In this document: one piece after another, positions 15,841-23,476 of the stretch
Layout: each line of letters starts with the position of its first letter
How positions within the stretch are numbered: position 1 is the first letter of the stretch
The notes under the pieces: model-generated
Databases searched by the model: none
Told to the model about the DNA's origin: nothing
What the model saw: only the letters and a program-made list of their open reading frames with translations
NCBI GenBank assembly: GCA_021648125.1
Contig: JAKITK010000027.1
Span: forward strand, 1 to 39,365
DNA from: Lysobacterales bacterium
Lineage (GTDB): Bacteria; Pseudomonadota; Gammaproteobacteria; Xanthomonadales; SZUA-36
Direction of reading: 5' to 3'
Length of the DNA stretch: 39,365 nt
Translations under genes and position numbers: made by a program

Positions 15841-17163
15841 GTGAATAAAGCTAAAATTTTGAAAATAAGTTTGCCGCTATTGGTGCTTGTTATCAGCGTT
15901 GTGGTGGTAAAAACCTTGGTAGCTGCCAAGCCGCCACCTGAAAAGAAAGAGGAAGACCAACGACTTGTGTCTCTTTTCGTGGATGAGGTCTATTCTGAAG
16001 TGGTAACAATTTCGGTAAAAAGCCAGGGTGAAGTTAGCCCTAAGGTTGAAATCGATCTGATTCCTCAAGTATCCGGGCGGGTTGTAGCGGTTTCTGCAGC
16101 ATTCGCGGAAGGTGCTGAGTTTAATCCGCATACCGTTTTGGTGAAAATTGACGATACCGATTACAAACTGGCAGTTATTCGAGCCCAGGCTCAGGTTGCC
16201 GAGGCGCAAGTAAATGTTGAGCGCGAACTGGCGAATGCCAAAATTAAGACCGATGAATGGGCCAGGAAACGCAATGCAAGCAAACCAACCGCCTTTGCTT
16301 TGAATAAGCCGCAAGTGCTTGGTGCTAAAGCCCGCTTGCGCTCAGCACAAGCTGATTTAAGAGCCGCCAATCTGAGTGTGGCACGGACTGCTATCAAAGT
16401 ACCGTTTCAGGGGCATGTGCGCTCCAAAAATATTGGTATTGGTCAATATGTCACCGCCGGTATGGTGCTTGGGCGTGTGTTTTCTACCGACACTGTTGAG
16501 ATTCGCCTGCCCCTGACCGATTCGCAGATGGCAGAATTAAACTTGCCGATGGGCTTTATGGCAGATGCTAACAAGCTTGCGCCGATAGTGCAGTTTAGAG
16601 CCCGGGTTGGTAATCAGGATAAGGTTTGGCAAGGAAAAATAGTACGCACCAACGCGGCGGTAGATCAGCAAACTCGTATAATTTATGCCACAGCCGAAGT
16701 AGCAGACCCCTATGGCAGCGGTGCAAATGGCGGCGCACCCTTAGCCGTAGGCATGTTTGTAAGTGCTGAAATTGAAGGTGTGCATTCGCGCGATGCCTTG
16801 GTTATTCCCCGGCTTGGCCTACGCAAGGCAGACCAAGTCTATTTGATTAATGACGGTCGGCTTGAAATTCGCACGGTAGAGGTTATTTCCACATCTGCTG
16901 ACTGGGTATATCTGGCCAGTGGAGTGGAAGTTGGCGATAAAGTGGTGACTTCAACCATTCCTTCAGTAATTGACGGTATGAAAGTTATCGCCTTGAACCG
17001 GGAACCGTTGGAAATAGAGGCAGAAGTAGAGGAGGCTGCAGAGGAGTACCAAGCGGAAGATTTCTTGTTGGACGAGCCTGAGAAGGAAGACTTAGCCATA
17101 GAGAATAAGGAAGATCAGCCAGAACGCCTTGAAGCTCTCGACGAAATGCCGGGAAATAGCTAA
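15841..17163 (+). CDS. RND efflux periplasmic adaptor (HlyD/MFP family)
   Basis: This 440-residue membrane fusion protein links an inner-membrane pump to an outer-membrane channel. It starts at GTG with a GAGG site. The N-terminal anchor (about residues 8-29) is followed by a barrel-sandwich/lipoyl half (VDLIPQVSGRVVAV-like stretch, about 66-85) and an alpha-helical hairpin rich in Ala, Glu and Arg (118-180). The second lipoyl half has VPFQGHVRSKNIGIGQYV, and a beta-barrel and a membrane-proximal domain with AIEGVH- and LRKADQVYLI-like segments follow. Unusually, the last 50 residues are a very acidic tail (many Glu/Asp). The pump gene follows immediately. No TolC-type channel gene is in the window, so a shared channel is likely. 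Substrate unknown. Confidence 0.9.
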   Translation: MNKAKILKISLPLLVLVISVVVVKTLVAAKPPPEKKEEDQRLVSLFVDEVYSEVVTISVKSQGEVSPKVEIDLIPQVSGRVVAVSAAFAEGAEFNPHTVLVKIDDTDYKLAVIRAQAQVAEAQVNVERELANAKIKTDEWARKRNASKPTAFALNKPQVLGAKARLRSAQADLRAANLSVARTAIKVPFQGHVRSKNIGIGQYVTAGMVLGRVFSTDTVEIRLPLTDSQMAELNLPMGFMADANKLAPIVQFRARVGNQDKVWQGKIVRTNAAVDQQTRIIYATAEVADPYGSGANGGAPLAVGMFVSAEIEGVHSRDALVIPRLGLRKADQVYLINDGRLEIRTVEVISTSADWVYLASGVEVGDKVVTSTIPSVIDGMKVIALNREPLEIEAEVEEAAEEYQAEDFLLDEPEKEDLAIENKEDQPERLEALDEMPGNS

Positions 17164-20100
17164 ATGCATGCTTTAATTTCTTGGTGGGCGCGCAATTCGG
17201 TCGCCGCAAATTTGTTGATGGTCGGTATTTTATTCGCTGGATATTTTGGTTTCACTTCGTTGGAACGCGAAATGGAACCGCAGGTGCGTTTCCCGGGTTT
17301 GCAAATTATGGTTTCCTGGCCGGGTGCCGCGCCTCAGGAAGTCGAGGAACAAATTGTTTCCCGAATTGAAGAGTCAGTTAGAGATTTAGATGCAATCGAG
17401 TGGGTTCGTTCCTCCTCAGGTGAAGGTCGCGGTGAAGTTTATATTCTTGCAGAACAGCAAGTCGATTTCACCCAGTTTATGAATGATGTAAAAATTCGGG
17501 TTGACTCGATTTCATCTTTTCCCCGTGATATTGAACCTCCACGGGTACGCCAATGGGTCAATCAGAATGAATATATCAGGGTAGCTGTACACGGTGACTT
17601 AGGTGAGAAGAAACTCAAGCGCCTGGCCGAACAACTACGCCGGGAGGCGGCGCAATTACCCGCAATAACGGTGGTGCAGTTATTTGGTACCCGTAATGAA
17701 GAGGTTTCCATAGAAGTCAGCGAGGCGGCTTTACGCCGTTACAATCTGACTTTTTCCCAGGTTGCTGATGCAATCCGCAACGATTCTATCAACCGGTCTT
17801 CCGGTTCTGTGCGAACTGAGGTTGGTACCTACCAACTGAAAATACGCAACCAGGCGGATACTGAGGCAGATTTCTCCAATATTATCATCCTTGAAACCAC
17901 TGATGGCGGGGTTATACGCGTGGGTGATGTAGCCACGGTTATCGACGGCTTTGAAGATAATCCGATACTGGCATCACTGAATGGTGAGCCCGCAATTTTA
18001 ATCCAAGTGATGACCACCGAGATCATGGATATCGTTACTGCGTCCGACTCGATTCGAAAATGGATTGAGAACCGCCAAAGCAGTTTGCCGGCAGGCGCGA
18101 AGCTAACCCTGTGGACCGATAATGCCGAAGAATTTAAGGGCCGTATGGCTACCATTGGCAGCTCGGCGATTCTGGGTTTAATGCTGGTCATCGGGATATT
18201 GATGTTAACCCTGCGTCCTAAAGTTGCCATCTGGGTGGCGGTTGGTATTGCTACAGCTTATGCGGGCGCATTTGTGTTCCTTCCCGCTGTTGGCGTATCT
18301 CTAAACATGCTCTCCACATTCGCATTCCTGCTGGTTCTGGGAATAGTGGTAGATGACGCGATTGTCGTCGGTGAAGGCATACATGGGGAATCCACCAGAA
18401 TGGGTGGCGGGGTAGACTCTGCGATTTCCGGTGCACAGTTGGTGGCTAAACCGGTGGTTTTCGGGGTGTTAACCACCATCATTGCATTTTTGCCCTGGCT
18501 TTTCCTTGACGGCTCGACCTCAGAATTCACCCGACATATTACTTGGGTAGTGATTCTGGCATTGGCATTTTCATTGATCGAGTCATTATTTATCCTGCCA
18601 GCGCATCTGGCAAATATGAAACCGCGCACTAACCTGAAGGCCTTCGGGCGCTTCCAGAAGCGGATTGCCGATAGCATTATTAGTTTTGCCCACAATCGCT
18701 ATCGAAAAATTGGCAACTGGGCGGTTGCCCATCGCTACCTGACCAGCAGTATATTTATCGGAATATTGGTCATCGCCTTTGGATTATTCGGTAGTGGCTG
18801 GGTGAAAAAAAGCTTTATGACGGAAATCGAATCAGATGAGATTATCGTTAATGTGGTCTTGCCTGAAGGCGCACCCTATAGCCGCGCATTGGAAATTCTT
18901 GCGCAGTTACAGGCGGCCGAACACGCGCTTGAAGAAGAAGTTAATGCCAATAGCAATGGTGAAGGCAGACTGATTGAGAACTGGTACACCCGTTCTCGTC
19001 GCGATAGCGTGCTGGCGATCGTAAAACTGGTGCCACCTGAAGAGCGTGAAATGACGGCAAAAGAAGCCTCTATAAGGCTACGCGAACTAATGGGTGATGT
19101 ACCGGATGCCCGCGAAGTTTCAGTGCAATACACCCAAAACGATAGTGGCCCAGGTTTTGAGTTATCCATTCGGCATCCGGACTTGGAACTATTGCGACAG
19201 GCCACTAGCGAGTTAGAAACTCAATTACGCACTTATGAAGCACTCTATGATGTGCGCAATAATTTGGAAGGGGCCTCTGAAGAAATTCGAATTACCATGA
19301 AACCCGGCACGGCCAAGCTGGGCTTAAGCTTGGTCGAGGTTAATCGGCAGGTACGCCAGGCATATTTTGGCGAAGAAGTTCAGCGCCTGCCGCGAAATGG
19401 TCAGGATGTACGCGTAAAGGTTCGCTACCCTAAAGAATCCAGAGAATCGATTGAAAGCCTGAAGAACTTCATGGTGCGCACCAGCGATGGTCGAGAATTG
19501 CCACTGCTTTCGGTTGCAGAGCTTGAGTACACCCCCGGTATTAAGCAGATCCAACGCTGGAACGGTAATCGTGCAGCCCGGGTTAGTGCAGATATGAAAG
19601 ATAATATTCATGATGACATCATGAAAGATCTGGACGAGAACTTTTTCCCCGAATGGGAAAAGCGTTTTCCAGGAATAATTCGTGGTTCAATAGGGCAGGC
19701 GGAAGGTGAAAAGCGCTTTATTAAAGATATGATGAAGCTGTATTTGGTCGCCGCTTTTGTAATGTATTCCATGCTGGCAATCGCTTTCCGCAGCTATTTT
19801 CAGCCTTTATTAATCCTGCTGGCAATGCCGTATGCCTTTGTTGGAGCCATATATGGACACATTGCTTTTGGTCTGACAATGGCGATTTTCAGCTATTTCG
19901 GAATTGCAGCCGCCGCGGGTGTCGTCATAAATGATAATTTGGTATTAATGGATTACTGTAATCGACTCAAGGCCAAGGGTATGGCACCCATTGATGCCAT
20001 TGTCGAGGCTGGTGTGGCGCGCTTTAGGCCCATTTTGCTGACCTCAGTGACCACTATAGCTGGCTTAATGCCGATGATGCTGGAACGATCCATGCAGGCG

Positions 20101-20301
20101 GCTTTCTTGCAACCGATAGTAATATCGCTGGCGGCTGGCGTGTTTTTTGCCTTTTTTGTAACATTATTAATGGTGCCGGCCTTGTATGTTATTGGTCTGG
20201 ATATACAGTCGGGAACGCAACGTTTTATTAAAGGCTTCTCATCAGACTCAAAAGCTGAAAGCGAAGCCCATGTGCGCCCACAAGCGGTACAAAAACCATA
20301 A
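17164..20301 (+). CDS. RND-family efflux pump (AcrB/HAE-1-like inner-membrane transporter)
   Basis: The 1045-residue proton-driven transporter begins directly after the adaptor stop codon. It has the typical plan: first helix at about 12-30, a large periplasmic loop, helices 2-6 from about 340, a second helix 7 near 520, a second loop, and a final block of helices from about 860. The proton-relay pair Asp397-Asp398 lies in helix 4 (GIVVDDAIVVGEG), and the helix 10 region has GVVINDNLVLMDYCN. These place it with the AcrB-like family but outside the best-known multidrug clade. The substrate could be a drug, a lipid or another envelope compound and cannot be read from sequence. A palindrome with four T follows the gene. 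Confidence 0.93.
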   Translation: MHALISWWARNSVAANLLMVGILFAGYFGFTSLEREMEPQVRFPGLQIMVSWPGAAPQEVEEQIVSRIEESVRDLDAIEWVRSSSGEGRGEVYILAEQQVDFTQFMNDVKIRVDSISSFPRDIEPPRVRQWVNQNEYIRVAVHGDLGEKKLKRLAEQLRREAAQLPAITVVQLFGTRNEEVSIEVSEAALRRYNLTFSQVADAIRNDSINRSSGSVRTEVGTYQLKIRNQADTEADFSNIIILETTDGGVIRVGDVATVIDGFEDNPILASLNGEPAILIQVMTTEIMDIVTASDSIRKWIENRQSSLPAGAKLTLWTDNAEEFKGRMATIGSSAILGLMLVIGILMLTLRPKVAIWVAVGIATAYAGAFVFLPAVGVSLNMLSTFAFLLVLGIVVDDAIVVGEGIHGESTRMGGGVDSAISGAQLVAKPVVFGVLTTIIAFLPWLFLDGSTSEFTRHITWVVILALAFSLIESLFILPAHLANMKPRTNLKAFGRFQKRIADSIISFAHNRYRKIGNWAVAHRYLTSSIFIGILVIAFGLFGSGWVKKSFMTEIESDEIIVNVVLPEGAPYSRALEILAQLQAAEHALEEEVNANSNGEGRLIENWYTRSRRDSVLAIVKLVPPEEREMTAKEASIRLRELMGDVPDAREVSVQYTQNDSGPGFELSIRHPDLELLRQATSELETQLRTYEALYDVRNNLEGASEEIRITMKPGTAKLGLSLVEVNRQVRQAYFGEEVQRLPRNGQDVRVKVRYPKESRESIESLKNFMVRTSDGRELPLLSVAELEYTPGIKQIQRWNGNRAARVSADMKDNIHDDIMKDLDENFFPEWEKRFPGIIRGSIGQAEGEKRFIKDMMKLYLVAAFVMYSMLAIAFRSYFQPLLILLAMPYAFVGAIYGHIAFGLTMAIFSYFGIAAAAGVVINDNLVLMDYCNRLKAKGMAPIDAIVEAGVARFRPILLTSVTTIAGLMPMMLERSMQAAFLQPIVISLAAGVFFAFFVTLLMVPALYVIGLDIQSGTQRFIKGFSSDSKAESEAHVRPQAVQKP

Positions 20302-20315
20302 CTGAACCTAGGGAG

Positions 20316-20337
20316 CTAGCGAATATTCGCTAGTTTT
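20316..20337 (+). terminator. Palindrome with short T tract after the RND gene
   Basis: CTAGCGAAT-ATTCGCTAG is an 18-base perfect palindrome followed by TTTT, 14 bases after the pump stop. Read as RNA it forms a hairpin with a tight loop, and the T tract is short, so it is a modest terminator. A perfect palindrome of this type could equally be a binding site for the downstream promoter. Confidence 0.5.
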
Positions 20338-20360
20338 CGATATTTAATTGCCTTAATTTG

Positions 20361-20390
20361 TTTACCCAGTAGCCATTTTCCTGCTACGAT
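20361..20390 (+). promoter_or_regulatory. Possible bactofilin promoter
   Basis: TTTACC (20361-20366) and TACGAT (20385-20390) are 18 bases apart, each matching four of six consensus bases. They lie 38 bases before the bactofilin start and just after the likely end of the efflux transcript. The position is good and the match moderate. Confidence 0.4.
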
Positions 20391-20427
20391 TAACGATCCC
20401 CCTGATTACAACAAGCGGAAGATTAAA

Positions 20428-20964
20428 ATGTTTGAAAAACGCAAAGCCGAAAAGCAAGGAAGCCCAGGCGCTCAGAATAACCCGGTTATACAGAGTGAAC
20501 CTGTAAGTTCGTCTAAATCAACAATGGGTACACCCGGAGGAAGAGCTGTGATTGGATCTGGTATTAAAATCGATGGTGATATTACAGGTACTGAAAACCT
20601 AGTCATAAAAGGCAAGGTAGCAGGTAAAGTCAACTTACCTGCAAATGAAGTAGAGGTTGAAAATTCAGCTGTGGTTACCGCAGATATAAGCGCCAATGTT
20701 ATTAAAATAGCCGGTAATGTCCAGGGTGATCTGACTGGCAAAGAAAAGGTTATTATCCTGAAGACAGGTAATGTTAAAGGAAATATTACCGCGCCACGGG
20801 TGACCCTGGAAGACGGTGCCAAGTTTAAAGGCAGTATCGATATGGATCCCAGTGATACTGCGGTTGAATTACCTTTGAAAGCTAGTCTAAAAGCTGAAAA
20901 TGTTAAGCCGGTTGCTTCACACGCTGCTCCAAAAGAAGCCAGTCTCGGCCTTAAAGCCCGTTAA
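20428..20964 (+). CDS. Bactofilin (polymer-forming cytoskeletal protein)
   Basis: This 178-residue protein has the bactofilin layout. A disordered N-terminus of about 38 residues (charged, Ser/Gly/Pro-rich) leads into a repetitive beta-helix core (about 39-150), with regularly spaced GxIxxxGxI-type turns such as GSGIKIDGDITGTENLVIKG and NVQGDLTGKEKVIILKTGN. A disordered C-terminus ends in SLGLKAR. Bactofilins polymerise without nucleotide and organise cell-wall synthesis, stalks or polarity at the membrane. Neither a wall hydrolase nor a typical partner is adjacent. The methyltransferase-like gene follows after 21 bases and is probably co-transcribed. Start supported by an AAGCGGAAG region upstream. 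Confidence 0.93.
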   Translation: MFEKRKAEKQGSPGAQNNPVIQSEPVSSSKSTMGTPGGRAVIGSGIKIDGDITGTENLVIKGKVAGKVNLPANEVEVENSAVVTADISANVIKIAGNVQGDLTGKEKVIILKTGNVKGNITAPRVTLEDGAKFKGSIDMDPSDTAVELPLKASLKAENVKPVASHAAPKEASLGLKAR

Positions 20965-20985
20965 TCCACACGGAACTGAGTAGTA

Positions 20986-21612
20986 ATGAATGCAGTTGCA
21001 GGATATGCAACAGGTAGTACTGTGAAAGATCAAAACAAGTGGAGCCAGCCAAGTCAGTTGTTTGCTACGCTGTTTGGGCAGACGTATATGGGGCGTAAGA
21101 TTAATATCCTTGATCTCGGCAGTGCGCGCCCTGGAACTATTGAGTTTTTCTCGCAGTTCAAGTGCCGTATACAGGTTGCAGATTTATACAGTGCCGATTT
21201 CTTAAAAAATCAGTCAACTGAAATGAGCCCGAAAGAATTACAGCGGGCGTTTAGCGATTATCTAGCAATACCGAAAGGCTCGGCTATCGATATTTGCCTG
21301 TTTTGGGATATATTTAATTACCTCGACAGCAGTTATATTGAGGCGCTTTGTGCAGTTTTAAAACCCCATCTACATCGTGCCTCCCGTGGGCATGGCTTTG
21401 GTGCTCGAAATACTGAAACCATGCTCTCAGACCTTGAATACAGCGTTGAAGGAGTAGACTCCTTTAGCGTTAGTCAACGGCGCATGAATCGCTTGCCTTG
21501 TTACCCCTTGCCCCAAGCTAGCCTCAAACATCATTTGAGTTGTTTTAGCGTTGACAGGGGCACGCTGTTTGCTGATGGTCGTCAGGAAATGCTACTAAAA
21601 GCTAAACTTTAG
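20986..21612 (+). CDS. Methyltransferase-like (Rossmann-fold) protein of unknown role
   Basis: This 208-residue soluble protein has a recognisable but degenerate class I SAM-methyltransferase pattern. The glycine loop is INILDLGSARPG (about residues 39-50), followed by a strand ending in the acidic VADLY (about 66-70). Next come DICLFWDIFNYL (about 102-113) and a strand before LKPHLH. The glycine loop lacks the usual GxGxG, and the C-terminal half (many Arg/His/Leu) is not like common families. It may be a catalytically weak or substrate-specific enzyme, or only share the fold. It lies 21 bases after bactofilin and upstream of the asnB-thr genes. The start is the first ATG; no strong ribosome binding site. 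Confidence 0.6.
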   Translation: MNAVAGYATGSTVKDQNKWSQPSQLFATLFGQTYMGRKINILDLGSARPGTIEFFSQFKCRIQVADLYSADFLKNQSTEMSPKELQRAFSDYLAIPKGSAIDICLFWDIFNYLDSSYIEALCAVLKPHLHRASRGHGFGARNTETMLSDLEYSVEGVDSFSVSQRRMNRLPCYPLPQASLKHHLSCFSVDRGTLFADGRQEMLLKAKL

Positions 21613-21787
21613 GCTACATTCGCAGATCATTTCTAAGCTTTTGATATTACAGAGAAAAATCATGTCTAGGCGGCGAAACTGATGCGGCATATAAAATTAG
21701 TTTCAATTTTCCGTGAAAAAGGCTTTTTACCTGCCACTAAAAGCATTACATTACCCCATAGAGATTAATTATCGGGTAAGCGTACTT

Positions 21788-23476
21788 ATGTGTTCTATTT
21801 ATGGAGTTTTCCAGATTAGCGGAGAGCTAAAGCCCTTACGGGAAAAGGCTTTAATCCAGTCCCGTATGCTCAGGCATCGCGGTCCTGACTGGAGTGGTAT
21901 TTATCAGCACCCCAAAGCAATTATGGTGCACGAGCGCCTGTCTATTGTAGATGTAAATCATGGTGCGCAGCCGTTATATAATGCCGATCGCACGGTGGTG
22001 CTGGCGGTCAATGGTGAGATTTATAACCATCGCCAGCTGGCTGAAGATTTAGATCAAGCCTATGACTTCCAGACCCAGTCCGATTGTGAGATTATCCTCG
22101 CGCTGTACCAGCAAGAAGGTGTTGATTTTCTGGATAAGTTGCAGGGCATGTACGCCTTTGCTCTATTTGACGAAAAACGCGAGCGCTTTTTAATCGCCCG
22201 AGATTATATGGGTATTATCCCACTGTATTATGGCTATGATGCTGAAGGCCAGCTATATGTTGCTTCAGAAATGAAAGCCTTACTGGATGTCTGCACCCAG
22301 GTTAAAGAGTTCCCTGCCGGTCATTACTGGGATAGTGAGGTGGGTGAGATTCGCCAATGGTATACCCGTGACTGGATGGAATACTCAGCGGTTGAATCAG
22401 CAGACTGCGATATAAATGCCATCCGTGTGGCGCTGGAAACAGCGGTGCATGACCATCTGATGACAGATGTTCCGTATGGCGTTTTACTTTCTGGCGGGCT
22501 GGATTCATCCATCATTGCCGCCTTAGCGCATAAATACATGAGTCGCCGGATCGAGGATGATGAACAATCACCAGCATGGTGGCCGCAGTTACATTCATTT
22601 GCCGTGGGCCTGGAAGGTTCGCCTGACCTGATTGCAGCGCAAAAAGTAGCTGATCACATCGGTACAATTCACCACAGTATGGAATTTACCATTCAGGAAG
22701 GTTTGGATGCGCTGCGGGAGGTGATTTGGCACCTGGAAACTTTCGATGTCACTACTATCCGCGCCTCTACACCGATGTATTTAATGGCGCGCAAAATTCG
22801 TGCAATGGGAATAAAAATGGTGCTTTCGGGTGAGGGCGCAGATGAAATATTCGGTGGCTATTTGTATTTTCATAAAGCCCCTGATGCTAAGGAATTTCAC
22901 CAAGAAACTGTGCGCAAACTCGACCGTTTACATTTATATGACTGCTTGCGGGCAAATAAATCCATGGCGGCATGGGGTGTTGAGGCGCGGGTACCATTTT
23001 TGGATAAACATTTCCTCGATACAGCCATGCGCTTAAATCCACAAGCAAAAATGATCAAACCCGGGGGTATGGAAAAACAAATCCTGCGCGAAGCCTTTGC
23101 CACATTGTTACCGGCTGAAATTGTCTGGCGACAAAAAGAACAATTTTCTGATGGTGTAGGTTATGGCTGGATTGATGCGCTGGGGGATTATGCGCAAGCT
23201 GAAATCAGTGATCAACAATTCACATCAGCTGACCACCGTTTTCCTGAAAACACACCCTTGAGCAAGGAAGCCTATTTATATCGCCAGATTTTTAGCGAGC
23301 AGTTCCCATTGCCTTCAGCAGTAGATTGTGTGCCAGGCGGTCCAACGGTTGCCTGTAGTTCGCCAGAAGCTACGCTCTGGGATGAATCCCTGCAGAATGT
23401 TAATGACCCCTCCGGGCGTGCGGTTAAAGGTGTGCACGAGCAAAGCTATCAACAACATTCGGTAGATAAAGCATGA
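21788..23476 (+). CDS. asnB: Asparagine synthetase, glutamine-hydrolysing
   Basis: This enzyme makes asparagine from aspartate, ATP and glutamine. The start is set at ATG 21788 because Cys2, which must become the N-terminal nucleophile, follows it (MCSIYGVF); an upstream in-frame GTG would bury it. The glutaminase half shows RHRGPD and NGEIYNH. The synthetase half has the pyrophosphate loop SGGLDSS at residues 235-241 and LSGEGADEIFGGY, followed by VEARVPFLD. At 562 residues it is close to the E. coli AsnB type. It overlaps thrA by four bases (ATGA), so it is translated with the threonine genes, which compete for the same aspartate. The 175-base gap upstream shows no attenuator-like leader peptide. 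Confidence 0.93.
   Translation: MCSIYGVFQISGELKPLREKALIQSRMLRHRGPDWSGIYQHPKAIMVHERLSIVDVNHGAQPLYNADRTVVLAVNGEIYNHRQLAEDLDQAYDFQTQSDCEIILALYQQEGVDFLDKLQGMYAFALFDEKRERFLIARDYMGIIPLYYGYDAEGQLYVASEMKALLDVCTQVKEFPAGHYWDSEVGEIRQWYTRDWMEYSAVESADCDINAIRVALETAVHDHLMTDVPYGVLLSGGLDSSIIAALAHKYMSRRIEDDEQSPAWWPQLHSFAVGLEGSPDLIAAQKVADHIGTIHHSMEFTIQEGLDALREVIWHLETFDVTTIRASTPMYLMARKIRAMGIKMVLSGEGADEIFGGYLYFHKAPDAKEFHQETVRKLDRLHLYDCLRANKSMAAWGVEARVPFLDKHFLDTAMRLNPQAKMIKPGGMEKQILREAFATLLPAEIVWRQKEQFSDGVGYGWIDALGDYAQAEISDQQFTSADHRFPENTPLSKEAYLYRQIFSEQFPLPSAVDCVPGGPTVACSSPEATLWDESLQNVNDPSGRAVKGVHEQSYQQHSVDKA

Noticed and set aside
21613-21787. A threonine-type attenuator leader before asnB
   Set aside because: No short frame rich in Thr/Ile codons followed by competing hairpins was found.
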